Assembly (NCBI RefSeq): GCF_036226685.1
Contig: NZ_CP109009.1
Coordinates: 8,149,501-8,213,500 of the forward strand
Reading direction: 5' to 3'
Length of the DNA stretch: 64,000 nucleotides
From: Streptomyces sp. NBC_00690
GTDB taxonomy: Bacteria > Actinomycetota > Actinomycetes > Streptomycetales > Streptomycetaceae
Numbering within the stretch: position 1 is the stretch's first letter; each line of letters begins with the position of its first letter. The notes beneath the pieces were generated by a model, which saw only the letters and a list, made by a program, of their open reading frames with translations, had not been told where the DNA came from and ran no database searches. This document shows positions 16,934 through 25,605 of this stretch, piece by piece. The position numbers and the translations under genes are program-made.

Positions 16934-17550
16934 CGGGTCATGCCTCCGAAATCTGCCCCACCGGCCCCTTGCCCGGTGGGCGCGTGCAGCTGACCCCTGG
17001 CGATGTGTGCAGGCCCCCCATGGCGCTGGTCTCCTGGCAGGGTGTCCTGCCGCCGCTGCCTTGGGCGCTTGCCCGATTCCGGATCTGTTCCTGCTCGTCT
17101 GCTGTCACAGTGCTGTCGTTCCCATCGAAATCACGATTCCAGGTCAGGGCCGGCCGCCGCGCGTCCATCGGCCACGGTGGTGCGGCCTGCTCGATCCGGG
17201 TGCCGGTGCCCCGCTGCCACTGCACCAGGTCAGGGCCGATCGCCTGCACCGGACCGGATCTGGCGTCATGGGTTCTTCTGTCTGCCACGCGACCACCATT
17301 GCAGGAGTAGCGGACAGGATGTGACCTCTACTGCGGGCCGTATGGACACCAAAGCCGGAACTGAAGGAGGCATGCGCACAAGTGGCGCGGCGAAGTACGA
17401 ACGCCGCGGCCGGCATGGTCACCGCCCCCGCGGGCGTCGCCATGAACCGGATCGTGGCGCCGCTCTTTCGAGGTAATGCGCGACGTATGAACGGCGGATC
17501 GTCCGCCCCCGGGCTACGGTCGCCGATGACTTGCAGGCGCACATCCGGGG
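16934..17550. other. Intergenic region, no supported gene
   Basis: It contains an 8-bp-stem hairpin (CCCACCGG/CCGGTGGG, 16957-16980) just upstream of the AlkZ-like start. A strong ribosome-site-like GAAGGAGG at 17363-17370 precedes GTG at 17382. The frame after that GTG runs into the next gene without recognisable protein character, so I do not call it. No repeats or RNA genes are seen. Confidence 0.4.
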
Positions 17551-19947
17551 GTGCACTCGATCATGCGCGGGAACACTGGGGAACACTCGTGGACACGGGC
17601 GCCGAGGTGGCGCAGGTGGATGGCGGCCTGCTGCCTGACGGCATTCGCGGCAGCTCCCCTGATCGGCCCCGGCGGCGGCGATGTCGTATCCGGTGCACAG
17701 GCTGCGACCCGATCCGTTGCGGACGGCGCCGGTGGGCTCGTCCCGTACTACGAGGACCAGTTCAGCCAGGAGGGATTCGACTTCCGGGACCGACTGGGCA
17801 CTGAGTACAGAGGCGCGTACATCCGGGAGTCGGGCCAGTACGCCAACGGCTACAGCGAGTTCGCCAACGTCGCCGCAGCGCTCGTCGATCCACGCGGGCG
17901 GACCGACGAGGAACTCCAGTCCCTGCTGCGGACTGCTCGACCCGAGGAGGCACCGGCGTACGACTTCAAGCTGGTGCCCCTGGAGACGTGGAAACGCTAT
18001 CTGCGGCCCGGCGACTATCGGAACCTGCGTGCCGAGGGCGTGAAGAACCTGCTGATGGTGCGGGCGATGAGCTTTCCCGGCCTGCGGGAAGGCCGCAAGA
18101 AGACGGGCCTGCACTCCGAGAAGCTGATCAAGAATGTGCTGCAGGAGCGCAGGACCGGCAGAGCCGCTCTGAAGCCGCTCTCCTGGTACACCGATCGGGG
18201 TCCATGCGAAGAGTGCGACGAAGAGGTCATCGAGGACGGCACTCCGACCTATCACGCGCAGGAGTACGGCCTGAGCCGACCGGAGCGGGCGCAACGTAAC
18301 ACCGAGTTGAAGAAGGCCGAAGCCGAAGTTCACCAGGCTGCGAACAGTCAGAGGCGACTCGTCGAACGGGCGCAGAAGGCGGCCAAACTGCCAGCCGCAC
18401 AACGTGCCAACGAGCGGAAGGTGATCAAGAAGGAGATGGAGAAGGTGGCCGTTCGCCGGGAGACCGCGGAGGCCACCCGACAACAGATCACCGATCGCTA
18501 CCGGGACATCGAGAGCGTCCGAGCGGCCACGGCTCGCGGCAACCTCCGCAAGGACATCAACACGGCACGCAAGACCGACACCGCGGCCACGTCCCTCTTC
18601 ACCGCGGCTCCAGCGAACTGCCCCAGGCCGCAGGCCCAGAGCCTCGCGCAATCCGGAGCAGCCGCCTTTCGCCTCGCAGCCCATTCCACACCGCGGATCG
18701 CCAGCTGTGATGGCGCGGACGACCAGGTCAGAGGCGGTCTGGCACGGGGTCTGACAACACCGCACGAGGCACCAGGCGGTATCGACTTCTCCCGTCTTGA
18801 ACTGCGCTACCTCAGCGATCCCGGGGCGGATGGCGGTGGGCTTCGCTATGCCTTCAAAGCCCCCTTGACGGCATCGGACAAGGGGAGCGGATCGACCGGG
18901 CTCGCCGGTGCCAAGGAGTCGTCGGACGCCTTCTTCGTCTGGCTGCAGTTGGAACCCTCGACGTTCTGGGTCAACCTCAATCCCAATGAACCGGACCGCA
19001 TCGTCGACTCCCGGTTGGGCCGGACCGATGCGGGACGGGTGTTGCTGCAAGCCGATCTGCTGCTGAAGAAGACGACCGGCACCTTCATCCACCCGGATAC
19101 GAAGCTCGGCGCGGACTACTGGGAAGCACTGTCGGGGAACTGCATGTCGTTCCGCACCTGGATCGTGCCGTCGCCGGCGACCGTGCACCAGAAGGAAGGC
19201 GAACTGCACATCCTTGACGCACCGCTGGATGTGCAGATGGAGACGCAGTATCTGAAGTCGCGCGGCGCGAAGGCGACGATGTCCTGTGCGGAGCAGTCGA
19301 CGTCCGTGCAGGAGCACAACGAGAAGGTTTTTCGGCGCATGATCCTGCCCAGGGTGGTCGAAGCCGTGAACAAGGCACCCGAGTACGCAGAGCTGCGGCG
19401 TGTGTACCTCAGTCGGGTCGCGGCGGAGTGGTACCGCCAACTGAGCGCCCGTACGAAGACGACGTACGGTTCGATGATCGACAACGGTGACATCAGCGCG
19501 TACACCACCGCGAAGAGCTGGACTCCCCGCGACACCTTCGACCAGTACGTACGGTCCTACACCAAGGGCGAGTTCAAGGTGACGCACCGTACGCGCGAGG
19601 GCAACACCGAATACACCAAGACATATCTCTACGGCGGCGTCGACTTCACCGCCGTCCCCTTCACCTCCATGTCGGGCGACCGGCTGAAGGAGCGCTGGCC
19701 CACACTCACCCGGGATGTGAGCCGGTCGTTGGCACAACCCGTCACGGACACCCAACAGGGACAAGTGTGGCTCGGCGGCGGCGCGCAGAGCCTCGACGAA
19801 GGTACGGAGCCCGGCACGTCGGACGGCGAGGAGGCATCCGCCGGGGACGTCGCGTCCGCCGCCATGCGATGGCTGCCCGCGCTGCTCCCCGTGCTGCTCG
19901 TCCTCTTCGTCCTACGAAGGAGGGCACGACGTCGTTCCGGCCGTTGA
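17551..19947 (+). CDS. Exported membrane-anchored protein with zinc deaminase signature
   Basis: This 798-residue protein has an N-terminal signal peptide (RWRRWMAACCLTAFAAAPLI, likely cleavage after SGAQA). At 188-222 it has H188-S-E190 ... W-Y-T-D-R-G-P-C219-E-E-C222, the H-x-E / P-C-x-x-C signature of cytidine-deaminase-fold nucleic-acid deaminases. A charged coiled coil follows (~245-330). A large extracellular region contains FWVNLNPNEPDRIVDSRLGR and DAGRVLLQADLLLKKTTGTF (~465-520). The C terminus has one membrane helix (WLPALLPVLLVLFVL) and an arginine-rich cytoplasmic tail. So most of the protein, including the deaminase-like domain, should face outside. Whether it is catalytic, or a toxin, is unknown. 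No immunity gene is adjacent. Confidence 0.75.
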   Translation: MHSIMRGNTGEHSWTRAPRWRRWMAACCLTAFAAAPLIGPGGGDVVSGAQAATRSVADGAGGLVPYYEDQFSQEGFDFRDRLGTEYRGAYIRESGQYANGYSEFANVAAALVDPRGRTDEELQSLLRTARPEEAPAYDFKLVPLETWKRYLRPGDYRNLRAEGVKNLLMVRAMSFPGLREGRKKTGLHSEKLIKNVLQERRTGRAALKPLSWYTDRGPCEECDEEVIEDGTPTYHAQEYGLSRPERAQRNTELKKAEAEVHQAANSQRRLVERAQKAAKLPAAQRANERKVIKKEMEKVAVRRETAEATRQQITDRYRDIESVRAATARGNLRKDINTARKTDTAATSLFTAAPANCPRPQAQSLAQSGAAAFRLAAHSTPRIASCDGADDQVRGGLARGLTTPHEAPGGIDFSRLELRYLSDPGADGGGLRYAFKAPLTASDKGSGSTGLAGAKESSDAFFVWLQLEPSTFWVNLNPNEPDRIVDSRLGRTDAGRVLLQADLLLKKTTGTFIHPDTKLGADYWEALSGNCMSFRTWIVPSPATVHQKEGELHILDAPLDVQMETQYLKSRGAKATMSCAEQSTSVQEHNEKVFRRMILPRVVEAVNKAPEYAELRRVYLSRVAAEWYRQLSARTKTTYGSMIDNGDISAYTTAKSWTPRDTFDQYVRSYTKGEFKVTHRTREGNTEYTKTYLYGGVDFTAVPFTSMSGDRLKERWPTLTRDVSRSLAQPVTDTQQGQVWLGGGAQSLDEGTEPGTSDGEEASAGDVASAAMRWLPALLPVLLVLFVLRRRARRRSGR

Positions 19948-20250
19948 CTCCGCCATCGAAGCAGGTCGGAGGGCCGCTGGTGAGGAGTTCACCACCACCC
20001 GCCGCACGGTGCAATCCGTCCGGGTCGCGCCGGGAACCACCCTTCCGCACTACCGGCTGCAAGGCTCGGCTTGCACGACCGAGCCGCATGCACCACCACC
20101 GTGCCCCAGCCCACCGGGACGGGCTGGGGCACGGTGGCGAGCAGGTCTCCGCGTTGTTGCAGGCCCTCCGGGGGATTCGCTCATCGACGGCGCTCCCCAT
20201 ACGGGCAGGCCCAGCATCACGAAGGCCATGCCGTACGGTCCGGCAATGCG
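19948..20250. other. Convergent intergenic region with two hairpins
   Basis: It separates the deaminase-like gene from the flavoprotein gene. A small GGCTCGG/CCGAGCC hairpin near 20064-20086 precedes the strong terminator at 20097-20136. No gene seen. Confidence 0.5.
20097..20136. terminator. Bidirectional terminator, 16-bp perfect stem
   Basis: CACCGTGCCCCAGCCC and its exact complement enclose the loop ACCGGGAC. It lies between two convergent genes (stops at 19947 and 20251), so termination in both directions is expected. Confidence 0.85.
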
Positions 20251-22212
20251 TCACACCAGGTGGGACACAGCGCGGTAGGCGGCGTCGAAGGCAGCGTGCG
20301 TGTAGCCGAAGGCTTCGGCGTCCGAGTTGGCGATGGCTATCCGACCGACGGGACGACGGGCCTTGACATAGGGCCGCTGGCTCTCGGGCCCGAACAGCGC
20401 CGGGTCGTCGAGCGAGTTGTACTCGTAGGAGTACCCGTGCGCCCACCGGTTCACGGTGATGGCGGTGATGTCCTTGCCTGGATCGAATCCGTGGTCACTC
20501 AGAGAGCGAGCCATGGAATCGCGGATCTCCCGTTCGAAGTTCTCGAACTGCATCCTGGCCAGGGCGCGTCGGCCGGCCTTGTGCTGGTCGCGGCACGCAC
20601 CGAGGCCGGGCTGGTTCGGAGTCGCGGACAAGGCGATGACGGTCGGCAGCTCGGGGCGGTGCGGCATCTTGAAGTCGCCGATCTCGGTCACCGTCGGCAG
20701 CCCGAAGCTACTGAAGTACATGGACGGGGTGCTCACCCGGGAAACGCGCGCCGCGGCGAAGGCACGCCAGTCACGCAGCGCCACCCGTGCGTAGACCAGC
20801 GGTACCTTCACCCCGTAGCGCATCGCTTGGACCTGGTCGGCGGGCAGTTCGGGAACGATGTAGGAGGCCACCGAGTTCCAGCAGGCCATCACAACGCCCT
20901 TGGTCCGCACCCGGTAGCTGCGCCCGTTCTTCGAGTAGCTGACGGTCGCGCCGTGTCGACCCTCGTTGCGGACCTGGAAGACCGTGCTCGACAGCCGGAT
21001 GCGTACGGAGGAGTCCGAGTCGTCCAGGTTGGCGTAGCGGGCGGTCGCCGTGGGCGCCTCCTTCCAGTCGAGGCGGCGGTCCTTGAAGGCGTCCGGGACC
21101 AACTTGCTGACGAGGAGCCGTGCCAGAGTGGCGTTGCCCTCGGGGAAGTAGTAGTTGCCGTCCCCTTCTGTCGCCGCGAGTTGCATCAGAGGTGTGAAGC
21201 CGGCGCCCGGCCAGGGCGTGCTCTCCAGATTGAGACCGTTGAAGCCGGGCTGTCCGGTCGCCCAGGCGTCGGCGGCGGCGACACGGTCGACATCGACGCC
21301 CCACAGCCCATTGGTCCCACGCCTCATGATCGCCAGCGCATCGGTATCCATTCCGATCTTCTCGCGCAGATAGTTCTCGTACGGGGTGCGGGCCAGCGCT
21401 GCCTTCTTCTGGGCGTCCGTCATTCCCGGAAAGAAGTCTTCGGTGGTGGTGTACAACCGGACGAGCGCCGCCCTGCTCGCATCGCTCATCGGGAGCTTGG
21501 TGACGTACGAGGCCCAGGACTCGCCGGACTCCCGGATCACCAGCCGATCCTTTCCCCAGCGCTCGGAGTTGAAAAGGGTCCCACTGCGCAGCGCGTACTG
21601 CTGGTAGGCATCGGATTTGACGGTGGCTTCCAGTGCCTTGAAGTCGACACCGAGATCCCTGGTCACCAGTCTGTACGCCTCGCGGGACCAGGTGCTGGGG
21701 GTGTCCATGTTCACGGTGCCGCCGTGGGAGAGCAGCGTGTGGCGGCCCACGCGGAACTCATTGCGCCGCGCGTGTCCGCCGAAGTCGTCGAGGGCGTCGA
21801 GGATGAGGATGCGGGCGCGCGATCCGACGGCCTTGCGGTAGAAGTGCGCCGCGGCCAGCCCACTCAGTCCCGCGCCGACGACGACGAGATCGTAGGACTC
21901 GCGCGTGTCCTTGATGGAGCCCGGGGCGAACTTGCCGTCGCGCACCGAGTGGGCGACTTCGAACGAACCGGCCTGCTGTCCCCTGAGGCCGGTTTCAGTG
22001 GGCGGGTACGACGTGTGTCCACCGTGTCCATGTCCGTGCTCATGTCCGTGTCCGTGGCCCTTGTCATGGCGAGGGCCCGGTGCGGCTTGGGCAACGCCGG
22101 GCAGTGCTGCCGCCACCGCAACACCGGCGGTGCTGACGGCCACCCCGTCCAGAAAGTCCCTGCGGGTGATTTTCCGGGTCATTCCAAGCTCGCGATCACT
22201 GAATCTGGGCAT
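20251..22212 (-). CDS. Tat-exported FAD oxidoreductase, spermidine dehydrogenase-like
   Basis: The 653-residue protein begins MPRFSDRELGMTRKITRRDF, the N terminus and twin-arginine motif (TRRDFLDG) typical of the SpdH-like family. A hydrophobic stretch and cleavage near GVAQA follow. A histidine/glycine-rich stretch (HDKGHGHGHEHGHGHGGHTS) precedes the FAD Rossmann motif YDLVVVGAGLSGLAAAHFYR and FGGHARRNEFRVG. Spermidine dehydrogenases and monoamine-oxidase-type flavoenzymes oxidise amines extracellularly, with FAD loaded before Tat export. The His-rich linker is unusual and might bind metal. Substrate is inferred from family only. The start at 22212 is kept because the pre-Tat peptide is family-typical. 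Confidence 0.85.
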   Translation of the reverse strand: MPRFSDRELGMTRKITRRDFLDGVAVSTAGVAVAAALPGVAQAAPGPRHDKGHGHGHEHGHGHGGHTSYPPTETGLRGQQAGSFEVAHSVRDGKFAPGSIKDTRESYDLVVVGAGLSGLAAAHFYRKAVGSRARILILDALDDFGGHARRNEFRVGRHTLLSHGGTVNMDTPSTWSREAYRLVTRDLGVDFKALEATVKSDAYQQYALRSGTLFNSERWGKDRLVIRESGESWASYVTKLPMSDASRAALVRLYTTTEDFFPGMTDAQKKAALARTPYENYLREKIGMDTDALAIMRRGTNGLWGVDVDRVAAADAWATGQPGFNGLNLESTPWPGAGFTPLMQLAATEGDGNYYFPEGNATLARLLVSKLVPDAFKDRRLDWKEAPTATARYANLDDSDSSVRIRLSSTVFQVRNEGRHGATVSYSKNGRSYRVRTKGVVMACWNSVASYIVPELPADQVQAMRYGVKVPLVYARVALRDWRAFAAARVSRVSTPSMYFSSFGLPTVTEIGDFKMPHRPELPTVIALSATPNQPGLGACRDQHKAGRRALARMQFENFEREIRDSMARSLSDHGFDPGKDITAITVNRWAHGYSYEYNSLDDPALFGPESQRPYVKARRPVGRIAIANSDAEAFGYTHAAFDAAYRAVSHLV

Positions 22213-22558
22213 ACCCGACCCCTATGAGAGATGTGCGAATTCCGGACCTGGATTGCTAGTTGGGCATGCTATACCGCACATAACCGGCTTCGTAATAACT
22301 AAATTCGTTGTTCAATGACCCATCTGATGCGAAATCAGTTGTGGCGAATGTCTTGTGCGGGACTGAGTGGCCGAAATCGCTGCTGTCGTGCACTCGCCTT
22401 CGCCGTTGGCCGGCGGCTCCACCGCTCCCAGGGAGCGCCCGTACCCGTGTCACCCGGACGGCCGATCGGTTCACTCTCTCGCCCATCGCGGAGAGCGCGC
22501 AGCGGCGCCGCGAATGAAGGTGGGACCAGCCCTTCCCCCAGCAGAAGAGAGACCCCTC
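22213..22558. other. Divergent AT-rich promoter region
   Basis: This region lies between the minus-strand flavoprotein and the plus-strand secreted hydrolase. Bases about 22250-22350 are clearly AT-richer than the surroundings (GCTATACC, TAATAACTAAATTCG). On the minus strand TTACGA-16 bp-TATAGC is a possible promoter for the flavoprotein. No gene seen. Confidence 0.45.
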
Positions 22559-23431
22559 ATGGCCGTACCACCCTCCTCCAGTGCGCGGCGCCGCATAGTG
22601 CGCGTGACCGCTCTGTCCGCCGCGCTGACGGCAGCGGTGTTCGCGACCGGGCCCGCGATGGCCGGCGGTGACCCTTCCGGAGCCAGCCACCCGGAACCCA
22701 CCGCGCAGGGAGTGAAGCCGACCGTGGTCCTGGTCCACGGTGCCTTCGCGGACGCGTCAGGATGGAACGCCGTGGTCGAGCGGCTCCAGCACCGCGGCTA
22801 TCCGGTGGTCGCTCCTCCGAACCCCCTCCGCGGCGTTCTCAGCGACTCCGCCTATGTCGCCTCCGTCCTCAAGAGCATCAAGGGACCGATCGTGCTCGCC
22901 GGGCACTCCTACGGCGGGGCGGTCATCAGCCAGGCGGCGGCCGGAAACGAAAACGTGAAGGCGCTGGTGTACGTATCGGCCTTCATGCCGGACGTGGGCG
23001 AGAACCCTGCCACGCTGTCCACGAAGTTCACCGGCAGTGACCTCGGTACCGCGCTGCGCCCGGTTCCCTACACCGACGGCACTACGAGCGGCACCGACCT
23101 GTACATCCAGAACGACAAGTTCCACGCCGTGTTCGCCGCGGACCTTCCCGAGGCCCAGACGCGGGTCATGGCGGTGGAGCAGCGCCCCGTCGCCCAGGCG
23201 GGCTTCGGCCAGAACGCGACCGCCGCCGCGTGGCGGACGATTCCGTCCTGGTTCATCGTCGCGAAGAACGACAAGGCCATCGCCCCCGACTTGGAGCGGT
23301 TCGAGGCGGCGAGGGCCAAGTCCCACACGGTCGAGGTCGAATCCTCACACGTGGCGATGATGTCCCATCCCGATCTCGTCGCCGATCAGATCCGCAACGC
23401 CGCACACACCACCGTCGGCAACGCCCAGTAG
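22559..23431 (+). CDS. Secreted alpha/beta hydrolase (salicylate-esterase/HNL-like)
   Basis: This 290-residue protein has a Sec signal (RRRIVRVTALSAALTAAVFA, cleavage near AMAGG). The mature hydrolase opens PTVVLVHGAFADASGWNAVV. The nucleophile elbow is VLAGHSYGGAVISQAA (G-x-S-x-G). The catalytic acid is probably in FIVAKNDKAIAPDLERF and the histidine in VESSHVAMMSHPDLVA. This pattern is the 'alpha/beta fold hydrolase, EstC/pyrethroid-hydrolase-like' group. The ATG at 22559 directly precedes the signal peptide, with a purine-rich AGAAGAGAGA upstream. It is divergent from the Tat flavoprotein. Substrate not assignable. Confidence 0.88.
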   Translation: MAVPPSSSARRRIVRVTALSAALTAAVFATGPAMAGGDPSGASHPEPTAQGVKPTVVLVHGAFADASGWNAVVERLQHRGYPVVAPPNPLRGVLSDSAYVASVLKSIKGPIVLAGHSYGGAVISQAAAGNENVKALVYVSAFMPDVGENPATLSTKFTGSDLGTALRPVPYTDGTTSGTDLYIQNDKFHAVFAADLPEAQTRVMAVEQRPVAQAGFGQNATAAAWRTIPSWFIVAKNDKAIAPDLERFEAARAKSHTVEVESSHVAMMSHPDLVADQIRNAAHTTVGNAQ

Positions 23432-23591
23432 CGGATCGGGATTCGGTCCACGCCACGTGGTCCGTTCTGGCGGCGCTCCTGCGCGCGGGGCGTGGACGCC
23501 GTGCCCAAGGGCCCGGGCCAACACCCGGGCCCGATGCGGTGCACCGTGCGCTGTGTCATGTGGGTCAGGGGCGGTTGTCGGCACGCCTTGG

Positions 23592-24863
23592 TCACCCAGC
23601 CCAAGCGATGACGTTCGACTTCACACCCGATGCGACCACCCAATAGCGGCCGGGGGCTTCCATGGGGAAGGCGCCGAACTCGCGAGTGCCGTCGGCGTCG
23701 ATGGTGTGGATTCTCTGATCGTACGGACCGTCGGTGGTGTCCGTGTCCGTGTATGCGTAGATCATGACGTCCTCGTCCGGCTCGAAGCCGGTCATGTTGA
23801 CGTTCATCTCATTGCGATGCCCCCGAACGATGAAGATCTTGCTCGACGGCCTGTTGGTCTGCGCAGAGGTGGAAGGGGTTTCTCGCGGCACCGGTCGTCG
23901 GGGGATGGACTTCCGCGATGACGCAGCAGGTGATGACGAAGGACGGGGGGAGTCAAGGGCCTCGCTGGCCGGGCTGTCCGTGCTGGCCTTGTTGTCCGGG
24001 GCGCGCGAGGGCCGGCGCGGCGGTGCTTGTGGGGGAGTCGTGGACGCGGAGCGGGACATCGTTGTGGTGAGTCCGTCGGCTGGTCCGGTTGCGGGTGCGC
24101 GAATCCCCCGACGGCCCGGCTCCGCAGAGAAGGGCATGCTGACGACGAGGGCGATGGCGACGACGGTCGTGATCAACAACGCGATCAGAAGCGCAGTACG
24201 AGGCTTGCGCTGACCTGCACGCAGCAGCCTGCGCAGCCGGCCCAACTCCCTTGCATTGGCATCGAGCTCCAACGCGATGGCCCGTAGCACTTCGTCGTGG
24301 TCACCCCCGAAGGCACGTGACGGGAGGGTCGGCTCGATGAGCCTCTGCCGCTGGACGGTGGCCCGGGGAACCCGGCCCGTTCGAGCGTGTTCCAGCGCCC
24401 ACTTCTCTGCCCACTGCTCGGCCGCGTGCCGCAGCCGGTTGGCCCGCTTCTTGTCCGCTCTGGCCCGTCTCAGCTGTGACTCGGCCCGTCGACGGCGCTT
24501 TCGGAGGTGGTTCCGCTCCAACTGGACGCTCCGCAAGCCCCGTGTGCTCGGCACCGGCCCGTCATCGAGCCCACGCAGCTGGGACTCCAGTGAATCGATG
24601 GCCTCCAGCAGCTTCCACACCAGCGTCGTACTGAAGCGCTCGGCATCATTTGCGTCCAACACGAGTTGGACGATGCCGCTGTTGGCGAAGCCGCCGGGCC
24701 CCGCATACGCGTCTCCCGTATCCCGGGCCTGTTGTACGGGGGTTTCGTTCGGCGGTCGTATCAGTGATGGTTCGGCCGTCGGATCAACATCACCGGGTTG
24801 GCCTGCGCCGCGCCCCACCGGTAAGGGGCGACTCTCTTCGGGCGGGTCCTCCTGTGCGGACAT
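23592..24863 (-). CDS. Coiled-coil single-pass membrane protein, unknown function
   Basis: This 423-residue product has four parts. An N-terminal disordered part is followed by FANSGIVQLVLDANDAERFS and a helical region. Residues ~95-180 are a highly basic coiled coil (RNHLRKRRRRAESQLRRARA). A single membrane helix follows (TALLIALLITTVVAIALVVS). A Pro/Ser/Thr-rich external linker of ~100 residues leads to a C-terminal ~75-residue beta domain (SSKIFIVRGHRNEMNVNMTG ... RYWVVASGVKSNVIAW). The orientation with basic side inside is inferred from charge. The ATG at 24863 lies 26 bp after the stop of the next upstream membrane protein, suggesting an operon. I do not recognise the family. Confidence 0.65.
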   Translation of the reverse strand: MSAQEDPPEESRPLPVGRGAGQPGDVDPTAEPSLIRPPNETPVQQARDTGDAYAGPGGFANSGIVQLVLDANDAERFSTTLVWKLLEAIDSLESQLRGLDDGPVPSTRGLRSVQLERNHLRKRRRRAESQLRRARADKKRANRLRHAAEQWAEKWALEHARTGRVPRATVQRQRLIEPTLPSRAFGGDHDEVLRAIALELDANARELGRLRRLLRAGQRKPRTALLIALLITTVVAIALVVSMPFSAEPGRRGIRAPATGPADGLTTTMSRSASTTPPQAPPRRPSRAPDNKASTDSPASEALDSPRPSSSPAASSRKSIPRRPVPRETPSTSAQTNRPSSKIFIVRGHRNEMNVNMTGFEPDEDVMIYAYTDTDTTDGPYDQRIHTIDADGTREFGAFPMEAPGRYWVVASGVKSNVIAWAG

Positions 24864-24889
24864 GCGGGGTCTTCTCGCGAAACTCCTGG

Positions 24890-25285
24890 CTAGGTCGTGG
24901 GCTTGTCGGCGGAGTACACACCCGAGCAGGCGAAGCTGCCGGGCCCCTGTGCCGTGACTTTCCCGGAGTCCTGCACCCGCATCGGGATGCCGTCGGCACC
25001 GCTTCCGCGCACCCCGCCGCTGACCGCCGTGCCTCCGTCGCTCGCGCTTGCCCGTCCCGAACCGGTCACGATGTCCACCGCATCCGTCGCCCTGCGGGGC
25101 TCGGCAGCACCGGGGGAGGTGAACAGGCTCCACACCAGAGCGACCACTCCCGTGGCGCCCTGAACGGAAGCGGCGACCAACCGACCACTATCGGGGCCGC
25201 CGAGCAGCCAATACAGGGGCGTTGAGGCGATCGCCGCCGCCGCGCCCGTCATGATCGCAACCTTCATGCCCTTCGACACGACCAC
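24890..25285 (-). CDS. Small two-helix membrane protein with Gly/Ser/Thr-rich tail
   Basis: The 131-residue product starts with a GTG, five bases after GGAGG. Two hydrophobic helices (KVAIMTGAAAAIASTPLYWL and LVAASVQGATGVVALVWSLF) are followed by two degenerate repeats: TGSGRASASDGGTAVSGG and SGKVTAQGPGSFACSG. The tail looks like the low-complexity T/S-G-x-A-x-A-x-x-G-G-x-A-x-S-G stretches seen beside membrane helices in some actinomycete conflict-system proteins. That resemblance is from memory and unverified. It is the first gene of a probable pair with the coiled-coil protein. Function unknown. Confidence 0.6.
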   Translation of the reverse strand: MVVSKGMKVAIMTGAAAAIASTPLYWLLGGPDSGRLVAASVQGATGVVALVWSLFTSPGAAEPRRATDAVDIVTGSGRASASDGGTAVSGGVRGSGADGIPMRVQDSGKVTAQGPGSFACSGVYSADKPTT

Positions 25286-25605
25286 GCTTTCCTCCCCCGG
25301 TGCTTCACGCTCCATCAGACGGTCCGAGGTCGGAAGACCTCGACGCTCCGCCCTTTGCGCTCGTCGCTCCTCAGCCGACCGGCACGATGAGCTGGCGGCG
25401 GACAAGTACGCGCACCGGGTCTAACGACAATCGGCCGGGTAGGTGACGATCGCCCCTGGAGCGAACGGCTGCGGGGAACCCGGTCGACGCAAGGCGTAAC
25501 CCCAGGGGCACTCCCGAAGTCCCCGTGCTACGCGCTCGCAAGGGTCGGTGGTGAACCATCCTCCTGCTCGGCAGACCGAACAGGGCCGCCCATAGAGGGA
25601 TCTGG
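25286..25605. other. Intergenic region without recognised features
   Basis: About 320 bp between the Imm49 stop and the start of the small membrane protein, both on the minus strand. It probably holds the promoter of the two-gene membrane module. No repeat, hairpin or ORF stands out. Confidence 0.35.

Noticed and set aside
17382..17804. A 140-codon gene after the GAAGGAGG at 17363-17370
   Set aside because: The first 40 codons look plausible, but the frame then overlaps the start of the deaminase-like gene and becomes arginine/proline-rich without a domain.
17419..19764. A 781-codon minus-strand frame opposite the deaminase-like gene
   Set aside because: It is antisense to a gene with signal peptide, catalytic motif and membrane helix. 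The antisense product has no coherent domain.
20071..22227. A 718-codon open frame on the plus strand
   Set aside because: It is antisense to the Tat-exported flavoprotein, whose domains and signal are clear. High GC creates long antisense frames.
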